10,884 nucleotides of DNA from Bacillota bacterium (GTDB lineage: Bacteria; Bacillota_A; Clostridia; Lachnospirales; Bianqueaceae). Numbering within the stretch: position 1 is the stretch's first letter; each line of letters opens with the position of its first letter. The DNA is taken from the NCBI GenBank assembly GCA_017420625.1, contig JAFOIR010000084.1, positions 1 to 10,884 of the forward strand. The letters are read 5' to 3'. The position numbers and the translations under genes were made by a program. Shown piece after piece: positions 1 through 5,867 of this stretch. The notes beneath the pieces are model-generated. The model had not been told where the DNA came from and ran no database searches. It was given only the letters and a program-made list of their open reading frames with translations.

Positions 1-25
1 CAGCCGCTCACATGCGGCTGTTTTT
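1..25 (+). terminator. Terminal hairpin of the IS, terminator-like on the plus strand
   Basis: CAGCCGC (1-7) pairs perfectly with GCGGCTG (14-20) around a 6-base loop, and TTTTT follows at 21-25 on the plus strand. It sits immediately after the stop codon of the minus-strand transposase gene. It could be the right-end recognition hairpin of the element and could also stop plus-strand transcription coming from outside. The first base of the window is the first base of the stem, so a longer stem cannot be excluded. Confidence 0.5.
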
Positions 26-494
26 ATTGTTTCTTTGACGGCTCACCCGTAAACGGGTCAACATACTCTACTATCGATATTTGATCCATGGCCCAATCCT
101 CTGCCAGTTGATTGCGGATATATTCCTGAATCTTTTTAGCATTTTTCCCGACCGTATCTACATAGTATCCCCGACACCAGAAATGCCGGTTCCCATATTT
201 GTACTTCAGATTTGCATGTCTGTCGAAGATCATTAGACTGCTTTTGCCTTTCAAATATCCCATGATCTCTGATACGCTATACTTTGGTGGTATTTCTACC
301 AGCATATGAACGTGATCTGGACAGCATTCCGCTTCTATGATCCGGATTCCCTTTCTCTCGCACAGTTCTCTTAGGATTTTTCCTACATCGGCTTTTATTT
401 TGCCGTAGATCACCTGTCTTCTAAACTTTGGCGCAAATACCAGATGGTACTTACAATTCCATGTCGTATGTGCTAAACTATTCGTGTCTTTCAT
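24..494 (-). CDS. tnpA: IS200/IS605-family Y1 HUH transposase (TnpA)
   Basis: This 156-residue protein is full length for IS200-type TnpA. The metal-binding HUH motif is His61-Val-His63 in the PDHVHM context. The nucleophile is most likely Tyr125 in the YIRNQ segment (125-129), matching the family's Tyr-x-x-x-Gln helix. The enzyme cuts and rejoins single-stranded DNA at the hairpin ends through a 5'-phosphotyrosine link and works as a dimer. The start at 494 is fixed by AGGAGG at 501-506, with TTTTC between it and the ATG. There are no frameshifts or missing motifs, so the gene looks intact. The start and ribosome binding site are embedded in a 17-bp inverted repeat, described separately. Confidence 0.93.
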   Translation of the reverse strand: MKDTNSLAHTTWNCKYHLVFAPKFRRQVIYGKIKADVGKILRELCERKGIRIIEAECCPDHVHMLVEIPPKYSVSEIMGYLKGKSSLMIFDRHANLKYKYGNRHFWCRGYYVDTVGKNAKKIQEYIRNQLAEDWAMDQISIVEYVDPFTGEPSKKQ

Positions 495-559
495 GAAAAC
501 CTCCTGTGCTTTTCTGTGGTTGGCAAACCCACTGAATTATAACACAGGAGGTTTTCATG
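492..559 (-). repeat. 17-bp inverted repeat covering the tnpA ribosome binding site
   Basis: CATGAAAACCTCCTGTG at 492-508 is repeated perfectly inverted at 543-559, with 34 bases between. In an RNA that starts upstream and reads through both arms, the 5' arm would pair with the whole AGGAGG site and the AUG of tnpA and so block translation. Sequestration of the ribosome binding site in read-through transcripts is a known control in IS200 elements. The pairing here is direct from the sequence; the effect is inferred. Confidence 0.75.
536..544 (-). promoter_or_regulatory. Extended -10 promoter for tnpA
   Basis: Read on the minus strand, the sequence is TG-T-TATAAT: a perfect -10 hexamer at 541-536 with an extended TG at 544-543. 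No good -35 box lies 16-18 bp upstream, which an extended -10 can tolerate. Transcription would start near 529-530, inside the spacer of the inverted repeat. The element's own transcript would therefore lack the blocking 5' arm. Confidence 0.6.
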
Positions 560-581
560 CTTGAAGCTAAAGCTCCTGCCT

Positions 582-607
582 CCCCTGGCATAGCCAGGGG
601 TTTATTT
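582..607. repeat. Left-end hairpin of the IS200-like element
   Basis: CCCCTGGC (582-589) and GCCAGGGG (593-600) form a perfect 8-bp stem with a 3-base ATA loop. TTTATTT follows on the plus strand. In IS200-type elements such a hairpin near the left end is the transposase binding site and also reduces transcription entering from outside. A second small palindrome, TTGGAT-AAC-ATCCAA (606-620), lies beside it and may be flanking DNA. Confidence 0.6.
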
Positions 608-622
608 GGATAACATCCAATG

Positions 623-651
623 AAAAAGCCGGCCCCTCTTCAGGGCCGGCC
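623..651 (-). terminator. Rho-independent terminator of the HU gene
   Basis: On the minus strand, GCCGGCCC (650-643) pairs with GGGCCGGC (635-628) around a 7-base loop and is followed by TTTTT (627-623). The 8-bp GC-only stem plus T-run is a canonical intrinsic terminator. It lies 38 bp past the HU stop codon. Confidence 0.88.
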
Positions 652-688
652 TTCTATGCTCAGTTTGAGTACCTCAAAGATGGTCTTA

Positions 689-955
689 TCACTTGACCTC
701 CTCTTTGAAGTTTGCGCCTGCGTGGAATGCAGGAGCTTTATGTGCTTTTGTTGAGTACTTCTTTCCACGGAATTCTCCCGTGCGAGCAGGTACCGTTTTG
801 GTTTCAAATGTTCCGAATCCGGGGAATGTTACCGAACCATCTTTCTTGACTCCCTGGATGATCAGATCCAGTGCGGCATTCACCACTTTTGCAGCTTCAC
901 GATTGGAAACCTCGGCAGCTTCAGCAACTTGTTTAATAAACTGAGTCTTGTTCAT
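689..955 (-). CDS. hup: HU-family DNA-binding protein
   Basis: This small nucleoid protein is 88 residues long. The N-terminal helical part (MNKTQFIKQVAE..., 1-38) drives dimerisation and is followed by the family core GFGTFE (46-51), the PARTG arm entry (56-60) and the PAFHAG return (75-80). The start at 955 is chosen because AAAGGAGG (963-970) lies 7 bases upstream. A longer reading from an ATG at 1021 has no ribosome binding site and would begin upstream of the predicted transcription start. HU dimers bend DNA with two beta arms tipped by a conserved Asn-Pro. Here the tip reads EFRGKK (61-66), about two residues shorter, with no proline. It is a single-gene unit with its own promoter and terminator. 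Confidence 0.93.
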   Translation of the reverse strand: MNKTQFIKQVAEAAEVSNREAAKVVNAALDLIIQGVKKDGSVTFPGFGTFETKTVPARTGEFRGKKYSTKAHKAPAFHAGANFKEEVK

Positions 956-1023
956 AACCGTACCTCCTTTATCAGATATCGATATCTCGTTCGTATTTCC
1001 CTTTGAACTTCTATCTTGCATAT

Positions 1024-1052
1024 ATTTTAACCGATATCACCGAAAGATGCAA
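1024..1052 (-). promoter_or_regulatory. HU gene promoter
   Basis: On the minus strand, TTGCAT (1052-1047) and TAAAAT (1029-1024) are separated by exactly 17 bp, close to the housekeeping sigma consensus. Transcription would start near 1017, giving a leader of about 60 bases before the HU start. An inverted repeat ACGATA-AAA-TATCGT (1059-1073) lies just upstream of the -35 box. Confidence 0.75.
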
Positions 1053-1083
1053 CAACTTACGATAAAATATCGTCAAAAGTTTA

Positions 1084-1113
1084 CAATTTCCTCATAATTA
1101 CATAGGAAAATTG
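1084..1113 (-). terminator. Possible weak terminator of the zinc-ribbon to HydE-like operon
   Basis: CAATTTCCT (1084-1092) can pair with AGGAAAATTG (1104-1113) with one bulged A, giving an AT-rich 9-bp stem 8 bases past the stop of the HydE-like gene. On the minus strand it is followed by TAAACTTTTG, a poor T-run. It may terminate only partly, so some read-through into the HU gene is possible. Confidence 0.35.
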
Positions 1114-1120
1114 CTGACTT

Positions 1121-2089
1121 TTACAGACTGAGCTTCATTCCGCTTATATCCGCCATCTTTTGGAAATGATCAACTCCCTTGAGATCCCTGAAATCCACTA
1201 CATGGAAATCCTTCATCTTTGCTGCCGGCAAAAGATCACAAAAGAGAATATTGCCGCCGGCCATCAGTGCATCCAGATTTCCCTGTTCAGTTGCCAGTCC
1301 CTCGGAAAGATCATCTCCCGGCTGCTGTGCGGTGATCCTGATCTTAGGCATCATCAGGCGAAGAATCGCTATCTCTTTCAGGATTTTCAGCCGCTCTCCA
1401 GGTTTTGCTCCCTCTGCGAGAGGCGTCCCCTTAGCCGGCATATAGGGAACGACCGGTGCCCAGGAAATACCCAGTTTCGCCATCAGTTCGATATCTTCCA
1501 GAATCATCTCTTCTGTTTGCCCCGGGTAGTCAACGATGTTGCCGGAAGCCAGCTTTAATCCGCTTTCTTTCACATTTTCGATCGCTTCCATCCGCTTTTC
1601 AAAGTTTGTGGAAGGATTCAAACGATCGAAAACATCCTTCTGCGCCATTTCATATTTGATAACATATTCTGTTGCTCCGGCTGCCTTCAGTTCCTGGTAC
1701 TGGGTTCTGGAAAACTCGCCGCAGGCCAGCATGATCTCCTTCATGCCCAACGTATGAATGCCGTCAACGATTCGAAGCAGATGCTCATATCCGTATCCGG
1801 GATCCTCCCCGGAAATCAGAAAGATCCTGGAAAACCCACTTTCTTTGGCCAGCTTCGCACTGGCAATGACATCTTCTTCCGATAGACGAAACCGCGGAAT
1901 CTTTGACCCAGCCCTCATACCGCAGTACAGACACTGACTGCGGCATATATTGGAGTATCCAAGCATGGCTGTCCCATAAAGTGTATTATCTGCTTCCTTA
2001 TATGCCGCTCTTGCAACCGGCATGACTTCATTTCGGAAAAGATCCTCCGGCATCCGGAGGATCTCGATCATTTCTTTTCGATCCATCAT
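1121..2089 (-). CDS. HydE-like radical SAM protein
   Basis: This 322-residue enzyme belongs to the BioB/HydE/PylB branch of radical SAM proteins. The [4Fe-4S] cluster motif CxxxCxxC is Cys49, Cys53 and Cys56 in YSNICRSQCLYCGMR. Further family landmarks are SGEDPG (93-98), a YEMAQKDVFDRLNPSTNFEKR-type stretch, and VDYPGQT near residue 190. These fit HydE best, the [FeFe]-hydrogenase maturase. The auxiliary C-terminal Cys motif seen in some HydE proteins is absent, and the protein is about 25-30 residues shorter than usual. No hydF, hydG or hydrogenase gene is in the window, so the reaction is not settled; PylB-like methylornithine chemistry or another mutase role is possible. The start at 2089 is used; an ATG three bases later is possible. 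The ribosome binding site AAGGAG (2101-2106) overlaps the upstream gene's stop, which suggests translational coupling. Confidence 0.8.
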   Translation of the reverse strand: MMDRKEMIEILRMPEDLFRNEVMPVARAAYKEADNTLYGTAMLGYSNICRSQCLYCGMRAGSKIPRFRLSEEDVIASAKLAKESGFSRIFLISGEDPGYGYEHLLRIVDGIHTLGMKEIMLACGEFSRTQYQELKAAGATEYVIKYEMAQKDVFDRLNPSTNFEKRMEAIENVKESGLKLASGNIVDYPGQTEEMILEDIELMAKLGISWAPVVPYMPAKGTPLAEGAKPGERLKILKEIAILRLMMPKIRITAQQPGDDLSEGLATEQGNLDALMAGGNILFCDLLPAAKMKDFHVVDFRDLKGVDHFQKMADISGMKLSL

Positions 2090-2104
2090 AGATCTCTTTT
2101 CTCC

Positions 2105-3244
2105 TTAACCGATCTTCTTCACGAAGCAACGGCGTCTTTTATGTGGAATCACAGTCAGCGCTCTCCATTGAGAAAGGATTTTCTCATTCATCTCCAGCAT
2201 GGGACCTGTCTCTGCATTAATGATTCCTCGCTTGACAGATCCTTCCCACAGATGCGTCATAATAATGGAGTTCAGACCAACACCCTGCAGCGCAGGATCA
2301 ACAGCGATCAGGAACATATCGACGGCATCATTTTTCTTCAGGGATTTCAACACATGAATCCATCCTGTCGGGAACAGACGGCCGCGGCTTTTTCGCATTG
2401 CTTCTGCCATAGACATGCCCATGACGCCAAATGCGACGAGTTTGTTCTGCTCATCGGCCACCAGACAGCAAAACTCCGGTTCGATCAGCGGAATAAACTT
2501 ATTGGCATATTTCTCTATCTGGTCCTTCCCCAGATCCACGGTTCCATAGAGGTCACCATATGCCCGGTTCACCAGTTCAAATGCCTGCTTGATCCAGGGC
2601 TTATAGGCCATGCGGTTTTTTACCTTCACTTCATGATATTTGCCCTTTTGCAGAATATGATCAGATATCCGCTTGATCCTGAGCATCTTTGGATCATCCA
2701 CCGCCGGGATCGGCAGCAGATACTCTACCCAGTCGGCATCCTTTGCATAGCCGAGCCGTTCCATATGTTGAATGTAATAGGGATGATTATAGTAAGTGAT
2801 AAACATGCTGCGTTTGTCAAAACCCTCCACCAGCATGCCTTCACGATCCATATCGCAGAATCCCAGCGGTCCATGGACCTCTTCCATTCCTTTCTCTTTC
2901 GCCCATTCCTCGACCTTCTGAAAAAGCGCATCGGAAACAGCCGGATCATCAATGAAATCCACCTGGGAGAAGCGCATGCGTTTGGTCCCCCACTTTTCAT
3001 TTGCACGATGAGACAGGATCGCTCCGATTCTTCCCACAACCTTTCCGTCCCGGTAGGCCAGCCAGGCTCTGGCTTCGCAATAAGCAAATGCCGGATTCTT
3101 CTTCGGATCCCAGTCTGCCATATCGTCCCCGTAAAAAGCAGGAACAAAGTGAGGATCGTCCCTGTATAATTTGTTGGGATAATCGACAAAAACTCTGCGC
3201 TGTGCTTTGGTCTTTACTTCAACTAACTTGATTTCATCACTCAT
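2105..3244 (-). CDS. YghO-like GNAT-fold protein
   Basis: This 379-residue protein resembles the YghO group of uncharacterised proteins with an acyl-CoA N-acyltransferase fold. The N-terminal part holds the KLYRDDPHFVP segment (about 25-38) and the GPLGFCDMDREGML segment near 125-138, both typical of this group. The C-terminal half holds the GNAT-like FLIAVDPALQGVGLNS stretch, which resembles an acetyl-CoA-binding motif A. It ends with ETGPMLEMN and the family tail HKRRRCF (368-374). No substrate is known for the group and I do not assign one. The start is set by AAAGAGG near 3255-3261. It lies 40 bases after the TPM gene, with no terminator between, and 15 bases before the HydE-like gene. 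Confidence 0.8.
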   Translation of the reverse strand: MSDEIKLVEVKTKAQRRVFVDYPNKLYRDDPHFVPAFYGDDMADWDPKKNPAFAYCEARAWLAYRDGKVVGRIGAILSHRANEKWGTKRMRFSQVDFIDDPAVSDALFQKVEEWAKEKGMEEVHGPLGFCDMDREGMLVEGFDKRSMFITYYNHPYYIQHMERLGYAKDADWVEYLLPIPAVDDPKMLRIKRISDHILQKGKYHEVKVKNRMAYKPWIKQAFELVNRAYGDLYGTVDLGKDQIEKYANKFIPLIEPEFCCLVADEQNKLVAFGVMGMSMAEAMRKSRGRLFPTGWIHVLKSLKKNDAVDMFLIAVDPALQGVGLNSIIMTHLWEGSVKRGIINAETGPMLEMNEKILSQWRALTVIPHKRRRCFVKKIG

Positions 3245-3284
3245 GAAATGATAACCTCTTTACTTGCAGATTTCAAAGCAGGGT

Positions 3285-4058
3285 TTAGAAGCTGTGGCCG
3301 CCGCCACCGCCTCCGCCACCGCCGCCTCCTCCTCCGCCGCCTCCGCCGGAGAAGCCACCACCGCCGCCGGAACTTCCGGAGCTTTGTGTATAAACATGGC
3401 TTTCCAGGAGCTGGCGTCCGAGAAGCTGCACACTGACAGCCGCTTTTGCTTTGCTCCGTCTTAAGTTTTTGGTTCTTCGCTGGCTCTCCATCACAAAGAA
3501 GGTGATCAGAGCTGCACTTACCATTGCAATCAGCGCGTTGCAAATATATTTCATCGGCTGCGCTATACGTCCGCCTTCGAGGATCTTCAGCTCCTGTTCA
3601 AAGGCCTTTGATGCACAGGAATAATAGTCACCCTTGCTCGCATAGGTGTATACATTATCGGTGATCGTATTTCCATAGGCGTTTGTTACCGTTCGGTAGA
3701 TTCTGCCTTTGCTGTAGATCCAGATATTGCGGGTATCCATATCGACCAGAAAGATCGTACCGGACTTGCTGCCGAAATACTGCTCATAATAACTTTTCGC
3801 ATAATCTCTGGCTGAGCCTTGATTGTTGTAGTTTGTTGAAAGAAACATGACATTACCGTATTCGGTAATCGGCTTCATGTCCGTCGCCAGTTTGCTTTCC
3901 TCTTCCGTCGTCAGCAGATCTGCATCGTCAATGATATAGGTGCTGTAACCTGTATCCGGATTCGTATAGAATGCACTTTTTTCTGCCCGTGCATTCAGCG
4001 GGGATACGATCAGCAGGACGAGCAGGATACATAAAACATATTTAATCCTTGAGCGCAT
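3285..4058 (-). CDS. TPM-domain (YgcG-like) membrane-anchored protein with polyglycine tail
   Basis: This 257-residue exported protein starts with a signal peptide (hydrophobic 7-19, probable end near ANARAEK, 21-27). A TPM domain follows (about 38-165); it begins with the typical YIIDDADLLTTEEE segment and continues with a GTIFLVDMDTR strand (100-110). A single membrane helix spans about 171-190, with basic residues after it. The tail is Ser/Gly rich: five Gly, Phe-Ser, then 17 Gly in a row (238-254), ending in HSF. This Gly-rich HSF ending is common to YgcG-type proteins. TPM domains have been linked to photosystem II repair and weak phosphatase activity in plants; the role in this bacterium is unknown. 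The gene overlaps the upstream zinc-ribbon gene by 17 bases, which suggests that the two products act together in the membrane. Confidence 0.87.
   Translation of the reverse strand: MRSRIKYVLCILLVLLIVSPLNARAEKSAFYTNPDTGYSTYIIDDADLLTTEEESKLATDMKPITEYGNVMFLSTNYNNQGSARDYAKSYYEQYFGSKSGTIFLVDMDTRNIWIYSKGRIYRTVTNAYGNTITDNVYTYASKGDYYSCASKAFEQELKILEGGRIAQPMKYICNALIAMVSAALITFFVMESQRRTKNLRRSKAKAAVSVQLLGRQLLESHVYTQSSGSSGGGGGFSGGGGGGGGGGGGGGGGGHSF
3288..3377. repeat. GC-rich triplet tract encoding the polyglycine tail
   Basis: The plus strand reads as a run of CCG/CCA/CCT-type triplets, which is the antisense of Gly codons. The 17-residue glycine run uses GGC ten times, GGA five times and GGT twice, so it is a protein-level repeat with mixed codons and not a pure DNA microsatellite. 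Confidence 0.8.
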
Positions 4059-5703
4059 GATTCGCTCCTTCCCGCCCGAAGAATGAAGGCAAGGGTCTTG
4101 TTGCCATCAGGTTATAGACATCGATCAGTTCGAGTGCCGGAAGCAGCGTTCCGATCATACAGACAACTGCACCGCCATAGTACCACCAGTCACTCACCGG
4201 CCGAATGACAGCGATAAGGAAAGTGATCATAATTGCCAGACCGTTCAGGATCGGCCAAAACACCATACTCTTTTCCTTAAGATGAGAAGCTTTGCTGATA
4301 CCCCGGATCATCTGAATCACACCAAGAATACCGCAGATAAAAGCGCTGATCGTCAGGAAAGTATACTGATCACCGATCGAGGCGCCCTCGGAAATCATTT
4401 CAAACACAAAACGAATACCTATGTAAGCGAAAATGAAGAGTAATGAGGTCCCAATTCCCACACCAGCTCCTTTGGCTGCCTTGTATTTAGTTTTTTTCTT
4501 CTTTTTCAGGTTCTCATTTGCTGCGTCATACTCTTTCGAGCCAATGTCGTTCAGATGCAGTTCCTTCTCCATCAGTTTCCGAAGTTCGCTCGTCAGTACC
4601 GTCAGACTGATCAGTGCGAGGATCGCTGTGATGCCAAGTGTTGACGTAGGCAGAGCTGTCAGAAACAGTGACAGGAGGGCGAAGATCACTACAGCAATGA
4701 TACCGGCTGTAATCAGGTAACTGGATTTTTGCACCGGCAGTTCCGTATACATGGACCCTGTCTCGCCGTTCATGACGACATAGGAAACACGGTCTTTCTT
4801 TCGCCAGGTCAGGAACCATACCGGCAGCAGTTTGCTGTAATAATCTTTGCAGACAGGCTGGAAGGTCTCTTCCAGGCTAGTTGTCCGGATCTGATCCGGA
4901 TTGATGCCAGCCTTGCGAAGGGGACCTGCGTTGAGCGAAGGCGTCGTATAGTGCATGCTGCGCCGACTCAGTTCAGAAGTGATCGCCTTGGCAGCATGAT
5001 CTTTGGCTTCAGCCTGTACATCTTCTACGTATTTTTCGGGCATTACGTCCGCCCGGTCAGCATAGAAACCAGCCAGATATGCAGCTTTAAAGGAAGTTGT
5101 ATTCTCGGAGAAATCACCGATGGCATCTGCGATGGAGTCATCCAGTGAAGAAGATCCGTCTCTCAGATACCGTCCCTGGCTCTCAGCCCTTAGGTTCAGC
5201 AGATATGTATTATGCTGATATTTGCTTCCGCCCAGGGATGTTTCCGAATAAGCCATCTGCTGGGCAAACTGCGGAAAATCCACACCGACTGACCAATACG
5301 GAATATAAATGCCGCGAAACTGTTCCAGAAACTGCTCATCCTTCATTTCCTTAGGCAGGAACAAGGCTTTGCCGACTTTTTGTTTATACAGTTCCTGACA
5401 GCGTTTTTTCGCAATGCGGAAAGGAATGATCTCTTTCGGCCGGTTTTCGGACTCGATCTTTCCCGCCAGCACCGCTTCCGATCCGCAGTATGAACAGAAA
5501 CTGACCATCTGCTCGTCCGGGCTGGTCAGTTCCGCGCCGCAGTTTTTGCAGACGTACACGTTCGTCTCATACTTGGACGGATCGACTTCATTCTTAATAT
5601 CATAGTTTTCCGGCGGCATCTGCGATCCACAGTAGACACACTTCATCTTCTGGGAAGGGATATCAAATATCATTTTGCCGCCACAGTTCGGACAGTAAAA
5701 CAT
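4042..5703 (-). CDS. Double zinc-ribbon, multi-pass membrane protein
   Basis: This 553-residue protein begins with two zinc ribbons: Cys4/Cys7 with Cys22/Cys25 (CPNCGG, CVYCGS) and Cys52/Cys55 with Cys70/Cys73 (CKNCGA, CSYCGS). A soluble middle part (about 90-320) contains IYIPYWSVGVDF and is not recognised as a known enzyme. At least five hydrophobic segments follow at about 328-365, 412-435, 450-470, 483-503 and 508-530, with a Lys-rich loop before the second. Such proteins are sometimes labelled as helicase-like because of the ribbons, but no helicase motif is present. The start at 5703 has AAGGAGG 4-5 bases upstream. It is the first gene of the minus-strand operon and overlaps the TPM gene, so a membrane complex with that protein is likely. 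Function is unknown. Confidence 0.8.
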   Translation of the reverse strand: MFYCPNCGGKMIFDIPSQKMKCVYCGSQMPPENYDIKNEVDPSKYETNVYVCKNCGAELTSPDEQMVSFCSYCGSEAVLAGKIESENRPKEIIPFRIAKKRCQELYKQKVGKALFLPKEMKDEQFLEQFRGIYIPYWSVGVDFPQFAQQMAYSETSLGGSKYQHNTYLLNLRAESQGRYLRDGSSSLDDSIADAIGDFSENTTSFKAAYLAGFYADRADVMPEKYVEDVQAEAKDHAAKAITSELSRRSMHYTTPSLNAGPLRKAGINPDQIRTTSLEETFQPVCKDYYSKLLPVWFLTWRKKDRVSYVVMNGETGSMYTELPVQKSSYLITAGIIAVVIFALLSLFLTALPTSTLGITAILALISLTVLTSELRKLMEKELHLNDIGSKEYDAANENLKKKKKTKYKAAKGAGVGIGTSLLFIFAYIGIRFVFEMISEGASIGDQYTFLTISAFICGILGVIQMIRGISKASHLKEKSMVFWPILNGLAIMITFLIAVIRPVSDWWYYGGAVVCMIGTLLPALELIDVYNLMATRPLPSFFGREGANHALKD

Positions 5704-5738
5704 AAGCCCTCCTTATCGTTGGACAAATTAACAGAATC

Positions 5739-5767
5739 ATTATATCTTATTTATTCAGGAACCGCAA
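5739..5767 (-). promoter_or_regulatory. Promoter of the zinc-ribbon/TPM/YghO/HydE-like operon
   Basis: On the minus strand, TTGCGG (5767-5762) and a perfect TATAAT (5744-5739) are 17 bp apart. Transcription would start near 5732, giving a short leader of about 30 bases. No other clear promoter or terminator was seen between this point and 1121. Confidence 0.75.
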
Positions 5768-5778
5768 GTTTTCCTTGC
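5764..5778. promoter_or_regulatory. Dyad between the divergent -35 boxes
   Basis: GCAAG-TTTTC-CTTGC is a symmetric sequence centred between the two divergent promoters and overlapping both -35 boxes. A dimeric regulator bound here could control both operons at once. Part of the symmetry comes from the two TTGC -35 boxes facing away from each other, so the operator reading is tentative. Confidence 0.3.
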
Positions 5779-5803
5779 AACAGATGCGTCTCAATGATAC
5801 AAT
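5775..5803 (+). promoter_or_regulatory. Promoter of the ECF transporter/SAM hydrolase operon
   Basis: TTGCAA (5775-5780) and TACAAT (5798-5803) are 17 bp apart, and a TG sits one base before the -10 box (5795-5796), giving an extended -10. Transcription would start near 5810 with a leader of about 58 bases. That is too short for an FMN or S-box SAM riboswitch, and none was seen. Confidence 0.78.
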
Positions 5804-5809
5804 GATAGT

Positions 5810-5839
5810 ATCTGTTTCCGAATAAATACAGATCGGAAA
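5810..5839 (+). promoter_or_regulatory. Leader RNA with two mutually exclusive hairpins
   Basis: ATCTGT (5810-5815) can pair with ACAGAT (5828-5833). TTTCCGA (5815-5821) can pair with TCGGAAA (5833-5839). The two stems interleave, so they either exclude each other or form a pseudoknot. The loop lengths make a stable pseudoknot unlikely. A T5 run (5844-5848) and the ribosome binding site (5853-5859) follow. It may be a small attenuator or chance AT-rich pairing. Confidence 0.3.
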
Positions 5840-5867
5840 ACACTTTTTATCTAGGAGGGTCAATATC

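Larger units (their letters stand above)
1..605 (-). mobile_element. IS200-like (IS200/IS605 family) insertion sequence
   Basis: The element carries a single Y1-type HUH transposase gene (24-494) and no tnpB-like gene in the window, which is the IS200 group layout. A hairpin lies just beyond the gene's 3' end (1-20) and another upstream of its start (582-600), as expected for the subterminal hairpins that Y1 transposases recognise. The exact ends are not determined. The right end may lie outside the window, and the left end is placed near 605 only because the hairpin ends at 600 and the HU gene terminator begins at about 623. Family members move as single-stranded circles and make no target duplication, so there are no direct repeats to find. 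The insertion is just downstream of the HU terminator, a harmless site. Confidence 0.8.

Noticed and set aside
557..613. An 18-codon plus-strand frame with a perfect AGGAGG site (547-551 region) and ATG at 557.
   Set aside because: The ribosome site and ATG are the mirror copy of the tnpA start created by the inverted repeat, and the frame runs through the left-end hairpin. No plus-strand promoter was seen.
956..1021. A 22-residue N-terminal extension of HU starting at the ATG at 1021.
   Set aside because: There is no ribosome binding site, the ATG lies upstream of the predicted transcription start near 1017, and the extension has no family similarity.
2141..3169. A 342-residue open frame on the plus strand.
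   Set aside because: It is antisense to the YghO-like gene, with no ribosome binding site or family motif, and is explained by the codon pattern of the real gene.
3288..3377. CRISPR-like or tandem DNA repeat in the GC-rich stretch.
   Set aside because: The pattern is triplet-based with mixed third positions and encodes the polyglycine tail of the TPM protein. There are no spacers.
5804..5867. FMN or SAM riboswitch in the ECF leader.
   Set aside because: The leader of about 58 bases is too short for the FMN or S-box classes and shows none of their conserved blocks.
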